DNA of 64,000 nt, from contig PDUO01000048.1 in NCBI GenBank assembly GCA_003008705.1, forward strand, positions 71,183-135,182, given 5' to 3'. Under the pieces are notes generated by a model that was not told where the DNA came from, made no database searches, and was given only the letters and a program-made list of their open reading frames with translations. The translations under genes and the position numbers were made by a program. The stretch's first letter is position 1, and each line of letters opens with the position of its first letter. Positions 49,443 through 60,029 of the stretch are shown in pieces. The stretch comes from Pezicula radicicola (taxonomy: Eukaryota; Ascomycota; Leotiomycetes; Helotiales; Dermateaceae).

Positions 49443-50508
49443 TTAATTTAATGTTCGCACTGCCCCTGAAGCGGTATCGGTGGGTATTGCGCTGCCGGAA
49501 GCCGCAGATTGCTGACCATTAGTATTTCCATTTGTCTCCCCACGACCGGCTTTCTCGTCAAGGACAATAACTTGTCCAGGAAGAGCATCATCATAGACCA
49601 AGCTTTCTAGGATCAACACACCGGGTGCCCTAGATAAGGATGAAAATGCTGACAGGTATGAGGTGGCAATCCAGCATCCCGTAGAAAATAAACTCGGAAT
49701 TAGGACTAGTGATGTTACCACCTTCACTGGCACCCCAGCAGACCGGGTAAAGCATCCAGAGTATTAGAATCCCAGGAGGCACTCGCAAAGTAAGTCAGAT
49801 GGATGTCTCGACCAAGCGCATGTGTGTACATACGGACGGTGAAGAGGAGATTGTAGAGAAGACCGAACCAACAGGTGCACCAGAAGCCATAATTGCCTAG
49901 GATATGTCAGACCCAGCGAATCAAGGCATCTAATCGTGGAAGATAATATAAACGTACCCCATTTATAATCCGAGTGAAGCATTGCACCAACAAGAGCCAT
50001 GACGGCCATGACAGAGCTTAAAAAGCAGGCCCTGGTAGTATTGGCCGTGGGCATGACCGCCAGGAGGCAAAGAACCAAAGATAGACCTGGCCAAACAATA
50101 AACCTGCCATGCGTTAAAACTTCATGTCCAAGTAAAATAATTTCATACGAGTAGTTATAATGCTTACCAACCACAATAACGAACCCACCAAATTTGACGA
50201 TTGATACCAGCAACACGAGGATCCGATCTTCGCCATTCGACATCAGTTGGGACCCAGCCAAGGTTCGAAGCCATGCTGTAATGTTCGATCATAGATACCA
50301 TAGCCACCGCAGCGAGGATATAATAGAAGACGCGATGGGTTCTGGGTTTCATGAGGCCCGCAGCAATGGTGAGTACCATAGTTGTGCCCATTACTGACAT
50401 AACAGCATAATACCAATCTGAACTTTCCGTCGTAATGTGGATATCCACAGTTCTGTCGTTAACGACGAAAGGATTGTTTTTCAATACTTCGTTGCGGTTG
50501 GTTGGCAT
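49443..50508 (-). pseudogene. Opsin-related seven-helix protein, broken and without retinal lysine
   Basis: The first exon (50508-50168) reads well: MPTNRNEVLKNNPF, a first helix, HRVFYYILAAVAMVSMIEHYSMASNLGW and GINRQIWWVRYCGW, a classic fungal opsin pattern. The next exon gives helices 3-5, including NYGFWCTCWFGLLYNLLFTV and HALGRDIH. Damage then appears: an extra G in the CCC/GGG run at 49771-49773 shifts the frame just before ILILWMLYPVCWG; TGG has become TAG at 49630-49632 in helix 7; and a further shift is needed to reach the open C-terminal tail (DEKAGRGETNGN...). The position of the Schiff-base lysine (LDxxxK) holds Ile (ATA at 49657-49659), and the helix-3 proton-acceptor Asp (RYxD) is Gly. 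So it is an opsin-related protein at best, and probably a pseudogene. The shifts could in part be sequencing errors. Confidence 0.75.
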
Positions 50509-53500
50509 GTTGGAGGAGCTCTGGTCGCTTAAGTAAAAATGATATTTCTACCAACTAACCCTAACCCTAAAGAAGATTTTTAGCTTGGGGGTATAATACT
50601 TGAATAATCAGTGAAGGCGAGATTTACTTTTATAGAAAGAAATTTTTTCCTTTCATTTCCCAACTTCCAACAAGAGGGATGCAAATAAATAAATGGGCTC
50701 TGTCGGTAGCATCCGACATACACGAGTCTACCGACCGGTTCTGCCGGCTGGCTAAACGCGAACTACAAATCATCTCATGTGAAATTCGAACGGCTTGCGC
50801 CTGCTATTACTAGACTTAAAGTATGAACAGAAGTTATAATCTGGAAATATAAGAAACCTACGTCAGTGTGCGTAGCGGGGAAACGAAGCGTTTTTGAGTA
50901 CCGGCAGTGCCTTATGTAGGGGCTACCCCTTAGTCTGACTGCTGCCACTTTCCTCAGGGAATAGAGCGGGTGATCTTTGAACTCGAACCACTAGGGCCAC
51001 TTTAGGTGTGTATACAAGACAATTTTACATTATATAAGGTTTTAGTAGTACGGAGGCAAGCCTCGCTTAGTACACATCCTTTTGGTCTGAAGGATAGCAA
51101 TACGTACGAATTAGTTAATAAGAGATCATTTTGATTAGGGCAATTCAGTTTCTCAAGTCAAGTGAGTTACTCAACTCCACCTCTTATGTCTGAATAGAAA
51201 ACTCTGTAGAATAATCAAATTCGTACGGTACTCCTTTCCATCCTCCCAGATAAATTTGCATGTAGTGTTAATAACGCTGCCTAGTCTAGCATCTCTAATC
51301 ATCATTCTAATATCAGACAAAAAGGTTGACGTCGGGCCTCATAGTTGAATCCTAGTGCTTGGATGTTTCGACGAAACACATGAAGGAGTCTATCATTAGT
51401 GTTAACATCATTCTTTTAACCAAAGCTCTATCTTGAAAAAGCTTCAATAAGCAACGAGAGACGAGTTGTTTATGGAGCATGGCTCGCGCAAATTACAGGT
51501 AGAGAAGTGGTCATAGTAGGCCATCTTTGACGTTGTCATATGCAATTTGAAGCTATATAAGTTGATGGTAAAATTTAACTAATATTTGCGCATATAATAA
51601 GTAATTTTAGTATAGAGGTTGTCTTGGGTGTAATGTAAGGGCTATATTAAATGATTTCGGCATAGGATTCCGACATGGGGTTTTAACATAGGATTCTGAT
51701 ATGGGAATTATCAAAAAGTGGTCTGGAATCAGTAGATCCTATGAATAATCACAAGTTATTCTCGCATAATGTCACACGTGCGGTGAGATCCAAGCTCAAA
51801 TAAAGCGTAAATGCTGATCAACTTCTTCCTTAAAACCGGACGAATCGGTACAGTAGTCGGCTCTATACGGACGAAAGACATTGAAGGGCTTGAGCTACTA
51901 TGACATCCGGCATGCGAGAGATCAACTGACACTTTCTTAGGCTAGGGGGCATTTCCGAAATTTCTTTCGCAGCCTTTCTTGAGTTAATGGTCAGGTAGAA
52001 TACCAGTGCCGTGCATAAAGATAGAGGATGGTCCCTATTCTACCACTTAGCTGTTGCCTACTCTGAGAACAGGAGAACCAAGTTACCAAAGTAAAATTGT
52101 ATCTCACAATTCTGGCATCGACCGAGCCTTATGGAAACAATCTTAGTGACCTTGTCTCATGTTATAATGCTCCTGATATATGCTCAAATCTCAACGAGCT
52201 TGCCGCATCAGAGCTAGTTGAAAATCCCCAAGAGCAAGCAATTTACCATCATGTCGGTTTGGAGGAAATACGTTCTCGTGACCGAGAGTACATGAAAAGC
52301 ATCTTGCCATCTCATCGTCAGGATCATAGCTCTAGTTGATCGTCTCCTCCAGAGCACTCTGCAGTCCAAGTGAAGAAGTATGCTGGAAAAGATTGCGAAA
52401 GTGGTTCTCGTAATGGTAGCTAGATCCTCAGCAGAACGGTTCCAGGTAGATTCAAGGTTTATTCGTATGTTTTGCATATTTTCCAGGTCTTCCTGCTTGG
52501 TGATTGGAGAAGAAGTGTAAGGTCTTATGGTTGTTATTGTGACTTACTGATTGGAGGACAACCTAAGTTGATTGAAACTGGAAAAGAAAGATGCTTGATA
52601 TTGGATACCTGTCACCATAGTGACGTCAGACTTTCATACCCAGTAATTCTTTCCAAAGCTTCAATATTTTTTCTCAGCTGTTATTTGCCTTTCTTCAATA
52701 GTTCGATCGTCTGAGTAAAGGAGCAGGGCTCTACACTAAGCGACCCAACCCCTAAGAACTTGGCTCTAGCAATCTTTCCCACGTTTTACCGTCAACTCCA
52801 GGTCAGCTAGCAACTCTCAGCATAAATGTATAAGTACTTATGATCTTGCGCATTGTAAGAGATGCTCCTGCCGCCAAATTTCTTCAAACTTAGGAGTTCC
52901 ATCAAAGTAATATAGGAGGTACTGTACATCCCCAGATCAATCCGCAAGTCTCACCGACTCGGTCACCGTTCTCCCGCTATAACCGTCGTTTCCGGACTAT
53001 CCTGGCGAGATGATAATGATAACTTAGGATCCAAGGAGTATATTATGGCCTTGTTGTATTAATTTTTACCAATCCAGGTTATTCATAGCCGTACTACGCA
53101 TGAAGCAGCATGTACGATAAATCTGGGGGTTGCAGTTACGAACCCAAGGCTCAGGTGCGAAATCCTTCTAGTAAAGACATAGGAGCACCTGGGATCCTCG
53201 CTAAACGCCTGCGGCCTGCCTCAACGAGCCTCGAGGGCTTATAATTGTCGGGCCATACAGATGGGGGCTAAACGGATTTTCACATGATCACCTTGCTTGC
53301 GTAGTGTCCTTCTGCGTCTCGTCTTTCGTGTCACGAATCAAAGGCGATTATCACTGCAGCCTCGTGGTGGCTGATGGATAGTACTTTTGTGCATAAGCGA
53401 GACAGCTGTCAGTCAGCCCAGCGAAAATATCCGACACCCTTTATTGGTCGTTGAGATAGTACTTTTTTTTGCCTGCGTAATTGCCAACCTTGTGCAACAC

Positions 53501-53657
53501 ACCGTACAACTATGCGACTTTTCATGCCTGCATATAAGGGACGGCAGCGTCCTCAAGTGCAATCAGGAAGCTCAAACGCTCATCTAGTCCATCGAGCAAT
53601 TCCTTCCATCGTACGCATTTTCCCACTCTTTTACCTTTCGGCAAGGCCTTCAATAAT
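50509..53657. other. Long gene-poor stretch
   Basis: No gene is supported. It includes a 70-bp mini element (51118-51187). Frames at 52097-52339 (+) and 52214-52477 (-) overlap each other and have no known features. Two tandem CCCTAA units near 50558 are too short to be a telomere remnant. Confidence 0.45.
51118..51187 (-). repeat. 70-bp mini inverted-repeat element, copy 2
   Basis: It is the same length as copy 1 (48943-49012) and aligns along its whole length in opposite orientation; shared words include ATAAGAGAT, ATTAGG and TGAGTTACTCAA. The identical ends and differing flanks suggest two transposition events of one very short non-autonomous element. Confidence 0.7.
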
Positions 53658-56600
53658 ATGGCAGGCAACCACGGTGCCGCAATAGATTGGCAGCATTCTT
53701 CGGCGACGACTGGCAATCTCCTGGGCATCAATGAGGCTCACTCGACGGCCCCATTCTGGAATGCCGTTCAGCGGGATCATTATGATCTCCAGGGAACGGC
53801 CACGCCTCCTCCATCCATGCCAACATCATACCAGAACCCAGCTCCTTCTACAACAGCTAAGCGTAAACCGAAGGCTCCAACTATGTCGGCAGAGAAATGG
53901 GAGCCATGTAAGATGCGTATAAAGGAGTTGTATGTTGACAAGCAGAAGACCCTGAAAGAAGTACGCATGATTGTGAATGAAGAGTTCGTGCTAAGCGCTA
54001 CGTAAGTCATTGAACGATCCACTTTCAACTCGAGTCTCATTGTCTTCCCACACAGCATTGATACTGACTCATTTAAGTGAGAGGCAGTACAAAGTGCAGA
54101 TCGAAAAGTGGAATCTCGAGCGAAATGTTAAGAAGCATGATAGAAGAGTTATTGTGAAGAAGGCATGTTATCGAAAGCAAACCCTAGGCAAAGAAACTAG
54201 ACTCATAAGGGTCCGAGGCCACAAAGTAAATGCTGAGAAGCTCGAAAGATGGATGAGAGAGATGGGAATAGAGATGGCATATGATCACATGACTACGAGT
54301 CCCCCTCCAGGTAGTATACTCTGTATATCCCTCATGATACACATACTGATGTGCTCAGATACACCATCTGAAATTAGCTTTTATACTACTTCTCACCCAG
54401 GATCACCTTTGCCATTATCACTATCCCCGAAGCTGAGTCCAGCAGGCTTCTTAGGTCCATTAGATCATGGGGTGGAATCAACTGCTCTCGTATCGAACCT
54501 TTGTCGCTACGCTCACATGTCGGATCCCTCACTCTTTGATCGAAACGACGCCCACACACTGCTGCAAGGCTTGAAAGTCATCCTCAACTATCCACTAAGT
54601 AAACCATGTCCAAGACCATACTACCTGGATGTCGATCCATTGGACTTTGAAAGCTGGAACCCAAACGCTGCAACAGAGTTTCGACAACTATATTCTTTAG
54701 TTCAGTCGTCTCAAAACTCAAAGTCAGACCGAAACTTAAACTGCCCATATTCTTCACAAAATCCTCAAGTTTTCATTGCCCCAGCTCTACGCTGGACACT
54801 AGCCACAGCTCAGAGAAGGAGCTTGTTAACGCGCAATCTAAAGGCAACATCTTGGTTGACGCCTTATGGGAGGGTCGACGCTTCATTCTGGCTCACCCCA
54901 AGAAATCCAAACGGCTTTGCTGCAGGTAGTTCAGACGATAGAACTGCTAACGAACTGGTCGCGGCAAGAATTGCAATCATACCATCACATGTTGTATCGC
55001 CATTTCGAATCGAATATAATTTCGAGGCATTGAATTCTTACTCTAGTCATTGTCTCAATGCAATAAGAGTCTCTTACCAGGCGATAGTCCCGCGGGACGC
55101 GACAGTCTTGTACATTGCTGAACATGGAACTGTCGAGGAGCTAAAACAAGCTCTTATCAACGGCACCGCAAGCCTAAATGATCACGACCAAGAGGGAAGA
55201 TCTCTTCTTTCCGTAAGTCTTGAATACTCTCGCTAGATGAATTGTATACTGAGTAGTTGGGCATAGTATGCGCTAATTGGGCCAAACTTAGAGATGTGCA
55301 AGTTTCTTCTTGGTGAAGGTGCAGATCCTAATGCATATGAACCCACATATGAACCATTTGAATATGATGAACATTTACGGTAATGGCCCTTCTTATTTCT
55401 CTCTAAGATTCAGCTCAGGAACCTACATAGCCAAGAAAATAAAGTTACTAACTCTATAGGCCGGTATTCGCTGCTCCTTACTTTTACTACGAAGGGGAAT
55501 ACTACAACAAGAAAACTATCATGCAGTCTGACGCTACTAAGCTGCTACTAGAGGCTGGAGCTGATTTTTCTTTACCTATTGATGGAATTTCAGTATTTTC
55601 CTATCATCTTCGCTTTATTGCTGGGGTAAGTTGACGCTAGTTGGCTTGGCTATGGTCTGTATCTGCTCACATTTTCTAGCTGACGCTCGAAACTATTCTG
55701 AACCTAGGTGGTCCATTTATTAGTTCAACGATGCTTATCGATCACGGTAGACGAAGGTCTACCATCATAGAGATCACATGTCTATTTATTTGCAGAAGTT
55801 GTTGTGATCTTGCTGAAAAGATAATAGTCCTCATCAAACGTGGTGTAGACGTATCGTTTCGAGATAAAGACGGCAACACAGCTCTTCATCATGCCTTTTA
55901 TTGGTTGTTTCCGATCCACTCGCACCTAGATAATGAAACATGGGTAAAACATTACAGGTACAAACTACGAGAATTGATCGACGTTGCTTTAATTCTAATA
56001 ACAGCTGGATCGGACGTGTATGCCGTTAACAATTTTGGGGAAACACCAACACAAATTGCTAACAAGCATGGATGGACGCAACTCTGGATTAAAGTCCTTG
56101 AGTTTTGTGGCTATGACTCTGGATTTGTCCTAGCCCATCCCCAAGGAGTTCAACGAAATTCTGGTGAAGCTAGGCGAGACTCAAATATAATGACATTTGA
56201 AGAATATTGTAGGCTGCGTACAGAGCACGGGTTTACTTTCCAAGAGTGGGTATCCGAGATGGAGGCTGATGCGCTGAAGAGGAAAAGGGAGTTGGAGAGG
56301 GATAGGAGGGAGTGGGAGAGGGTTTGGGACTGGGAGTGGGAGGAGAGGAGGGACTGGGAGTGGGAGGAGAGGAGGGACTGGGAGTGGGAGAGGAGGAGGG
56401 AGAGAGATATTAGTGAGACGGATGATGACGAGACGGATGATGACGAGACGGATGATGACGAGACGGATGATGACGAGACGGATGATGACGAGACGGATGA
56501 TGACGAGACGGATGATGACGAGAGGGATGATGATGAGATGGTGGATCAGATGGATGTTGATGAGACAGGTGATGAGGGGGCAGCTAAAGTGACAGGCTCT

Positions 56601-56789
56601 GCAATGGAATTTGAGAATAATACAATGGGCAACGAGTTGAATTGGTCTTGGGTGGATGGTGTTGTAGATATCGGGGAGACTGAACTCACTGGAGGATATG
56701 ATGGCACAGTACAGGGAGATATTGCTATGGATTTTGGGGAGAACCAGCATTCTCTGGATTGGGCTATGCAATGGCAGAATTGGCTTTAG
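53658..56789 (+). CDS. Clr5-domain protein with ankyrin-type C-terminal part
   Basis: 939 residues from six exons (53658-54001, 54078-54310, 54359-55212, 55267-55379, 55460-55625, 55680-56789), all phases consistent. The Clr5 domain is at about 75-150: MSAEKWEPCKMRIKELYVDK...TLKEVRMIV, then ERQYKVQIEKWNLERNVKK. Clr5 domains are found in fungal proteins, often with ankyrin or TPR repeats; the fission-yeast namesake acts in silencing. Ankyrin-like repeats follow (TVLYIAEHGTVEELKQALING; MCKFLLGEGADPNAY; TKLLLEAGADFS; IIVLIKRGVDVSFRDKDGNTALHHAF; ALILITAGSDVYAVNNFGETP). The C-terminal quarter has a charged stretch with Trp-Glu-Arg repeats and then eight tandem ETDDD-type units. A nuclear role is a guess. 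Confidence 0.85.
56328..56399 (+). repeat. 24-bp tandem repeat in coding DNA, 3 units
   Basis: Three units of 'gactgggagtgggaggag' plus six bases encode the repeated DWEWEERR of the Clr5-ankyrin protein. The first two are identical and the third diverges at its end. Confidence 0.85.
56415..56534 (+). repeat. 15-bp tandem repeat in coding DNA, 8 units
   Basis: The unit gagacggatgatgac is repeated seven times without change, then once with a base substitution (ERDDD). The period is a multiple of three, so length change keeps the frame; the perfection of the units implies recent expansion. Confidence 0.92.
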
Positions 56790-57732
56790 AAGAAAAGGGA
56801 CGGAATTTGTAGGTTTAGCAAAATGCTTTATTATTAGTTTCCTTAATGCATTTATTAAATTACTTAAGAGTATTATCTTTAACTTAGTTAATAAATATTG
56901 CAAGTATTTCCATAAGACATAAGCTACTTTGATGATACTTAAGTAGGTCTAAAATTACATGCCACTGATCTTTGTGCATACCCCACTTTTACACCAAAAC
57001 TTATACCTAACACTTCAAAAGTTTATAGTAAAGAAGAGATAATTAATTAAAATCTTTATACTAGACTTATTTATTCGATAGTTACCTATAATATTATATA
57101 TTTATATTAAAATTATAGACTACTAGGAATTATTAATAGTAATTAGAAGTAAGAGGAGTATAGAATTTACTAGTTTTATACTAAAATTCGCTTAAAAAAC
57201 TACTACCCTTAATTACTTCCTATTTCCTATACTAACTATTAGATATAATTAAAATATAATATAGGAAGGTCTACTTTAAATACTAAAAATACTTACTAGT
57301 TAAATTTTTAGATATACTTATAGCCTAAGTTAAAGTTATATAAGTAGATGTATAAAGAGAGTTTTAGTGTAAAAGTGGGGTATGCACAAAGATCAGTGGC
57401 ACGTAATTTTACTTGGTTTTGTACCTTTCGTACGAAAGTTAAGCGATGAGAAAACCGAGTAGTTATGTCTATATCACAATCTGTAATAATAACGCAACTT
57501 TATTTCAGGACCAAAGGGGTTGCTATATAAAATTCTAGTATAAATTTTCTAGCCAAAATAATAACATGCAATCGCTAAAAGATTGGACTATGTTAACATT
57601 CGAATCTAACACGAGTCATGTTCATGTTGAACTGCGCACAAGCCGTCACACGTGATCCCCCTAAATCTGTTTACAAAAAAGGCAAACATCCACGCGACAT
57701 ACTCACACGACTTCAACTCCTTCCTCAAATCA
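56790..57732. other. Intergenic stretch carrying a MITE
   Basis: It holds the Clr5 gene 3' region, the element at 56952-57409, and the SET gene promoter. Nothing else is seen. Confidence 0.45.
56952..57409. mobile_element. TA-flanked MITE, 458 bp
   Basis: Terminal inverted repeats of about 50 bp begin AAATTACRTGCCACTGATCT at both ends and differ at only a few bases. TA lies just outside each end (56950-56951 and 57410-57411). The inside is highly AT-rich and non-coding. It has the Tc1/mariner-type layout, but terminal sequences different from those of the elements at 28318 and 38564. Confidence 0.87.
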
Positions 57733-58816
57733 ATGTGGGAGATCCGCACCGCAGGTCCCAAAGGCCTCGGCGTCTTCGCAAAAAGCTTCATTCCCCGAGG
57801 AACGCGCATATTCTCAGAACGGCCACTCCTCGCGATTCGCCAAGATCAAGATGCCAGCTCTCTGTACCATGCAACCAAACAGCTCTCACTCGACGACAGG
57901 GCCCTACTCCTGAAGCTCTCAGCGCACACAACAAACGAAACGTCGCTCATGCGATGGAGTCAAGCATTCTGGTATATCCTCAAACAGACCTCCTCTGATC
58001 TCAAGACCAAACTGAGTAACCAAGGGGCAAAACCCACCATCAAATTCTCTCTGCCAAGCCTCAATTCAGTAAAAGAACACGTATCAATCCTCAACATTTT
58101 CCGCAGCAATGCCTTCAATCTCGGTCTCCAGTCAAAATACCACCAAGCTGTCTTCCCCCGTATCTCCCGTATCAATCATTCTTGTATCCCTAACGCTCAA
58201 GCCAATTTCCATGAGCTACTTGGTAGGTTTAATGTTCATTCCACGAGAGATATTGAGGTTGATGAGGAGGTGAACCTTAATTATTTGGATGAGAGAGGTA
58301 GTTTGAGGGAGGTGAGGAGGGGAAGGTTGTTGCAGGGTTATGGGTTTTTGTGTGGGTGTGAGGCTTGTGATTTGGATGAGGTGGGGGGAAGGGGGACGCT
58401 TGGGGAGGAAAGGAGGGTGAAGATGCTTGAGGTTTTGCGTGTCTTTTCCGAATTGCCTGTTTCTGAGGGTGATGTTGGTGGCGGAGGTGAGAAGATGGAG
58501 GAGGAATTGAGGGTTATGAAACTTTTTATTGAGCTTTTGGAGGGAGAGGGGATTGCTGGGAGGGAGGTTGGTACTATGTGAGTTCAAATTCCTTCTTCTT
58601 TGTCTTAGTATTCCTTTGGTATTTGTTCTCCCTGATGCTGGCAAAAATAGGTATTTGGAAGCTGCGAGGTTGAACCGGAGACTTGGTAGGTATGAGGATG
58701 CTTTGGGGTGTGCTGAGAGGGGACTGGAGATTGAGAGGGATTGCCTGGGTGTTGACCACCCATTGTATTTGGAGGGTTTGGAGTTTGTGAGAGGGTTAAA
58801 GGAAGGAAAGGTATAA
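57733..58816 (+). CDS. SET-domain protein (Set5/SMYD-like)
   Basis: 336 residues from two exons (57733-58577, 58651-58816). SET proteins transfer methyl groups from S-adenosylmethionine to lysine. Seen: the first SET strand block WEIRTAGPKGLGVFAKSFIPRGTRIFSERPLL, the active-site motif RISRINHSCIPNA (NHSC), a conserved segment with EVNLNYLDERGSLREVRRGRL, and the post-SET zinc cysteines FLCGCEAC. The C-terminal exon adds a TPR-like pair of helices (AARLNRRLGRYEDALGCAERGLEIER). The start ATG at 57733 is the first in frame that begins the SET fold; the frame is open further upstream, but without an ATG. From about 58250 the coding strand becomes extremely G-rich, producing a long shadow frame opposite. 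Confidence 0.88.
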
Positions 58817-60029
58817 GGCAAGAGAAAAATGTTTGGCTGCTTTGGTGTAAGATTATAGAATAGATTTAGATTTAGATTTAGATCTAGATGCTTCGTCAAT
58901 AAATATGCATCTGATTTGGTTTTTGGGATAGTCTGGGGCTTATTCATTAGCCCGCAAGTTACTGAAAGGAAGAATACCCACTTCAACTAAAGAGTAGCCA
59001 ACAAAAGTGACTGATCTGTGCATTATTAATTTCTCTAGACTAAGGGCTGCAGCAGATATAACAAAGGATTTATTCACAGAGATAGTCACCTCCATCTCCA
59101 TACCATAGTTGCCTTCTCAACTTGGCTAGGAATCACCACTAAAATGAAGATTATAAAACTTGTTCTTTCCCTGATTAAAAACGAGCCTACATTAAGAGGA
59201 ATGAAAGCGACTACTAACCACAACCCAAGATAGCTTGACTTATGTGACTTGTACGGAGTAGGATGATAGGTACATGTACACACGGCTATTTGCAAGAATC
59301 CTTTGCCATAGAGTGGAACAGACGTAGGTTCAAAGGATGAGATGACCTCAAGAACGGTACATTACCCTTTGTATAACCAAGGTTGTGCAGTGACACCACA
59401 AAAACAGTTGACATCACGAAAACGGACGACAATAACAACCTTTCATCTGTAGTTTATAGGAGATAAATCAATCGTAAGGGAAGACGTGTCTTCTTCTAGA
59501 TTTGTAGGCTAGGAGTTTGGTTGTTTAATCCGGCCTGGTATTTAGTTATGAGATATAGGATCTGAATTGTTTGTAACTTTGGTTTTAGTGTTGTTTTAAA
59601 AATTAGGTTAAATTTAACTATGTAGTTGATAGAAGTTGTATTCTAGCTCTGTGGAGGGGAGTACTTTGGAACGTTTTGCTATAGAAGAACACCTACAACA
59701 AGGCATTTAGTACATTGCTTTACCCTTCCAAAATAATTAATTCCTAACGCTAGTGTATTGATTAATGAGATTATAGCTTTGCGACTACTTGTTTTTTGTA
59801 TTAATTCAATGTTATAGCAAAGTGTTGTTGCTACAACTTATTTATATTTTCTTGCACAAAGGTTGCGTATAAAAGGTCGCAGCGATTTCTGATAGGCTCG
59901 CTTCAAATCTAGCGTCAAATTGTAGCCCCTTTCTACTATTATGTGTATTAAATCACATAGAGTCTTAAAAATTAAAAAAGACAAGAAGCAAAGAAGTAAA
60001 AGCATATATTAGATTTACTAGCAAAGGAA
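58817..60029. other. Intergenic stretch between convergent genes
   Basis: It lies between the 3' ends of the SET and multicopper-oxidase-like genes. I see no gene or clear repeat; a short 'agatttagatttagat' run lies at about 58862-58885. Confidence 0.45.

Noticed and set aside
50558..50573. CCCTAACCCTAA-like words
   Set aside because: Just over two units; far too short to claim an interstitial telomere.
56181..56903. 240-codon minus-strand frame rich in IIRLV repeats
   Set aside because: It is the opposite strand of the 15-bp coding repeat of the Clr5-ankyrin gene and has no independent features.
58216..58986. 256-codon minus-strand frame
   Set aside because: It is a shadow of the G-rich 3' half of the SET gene, reading as Pro/Ser/Leu low-complexity text.
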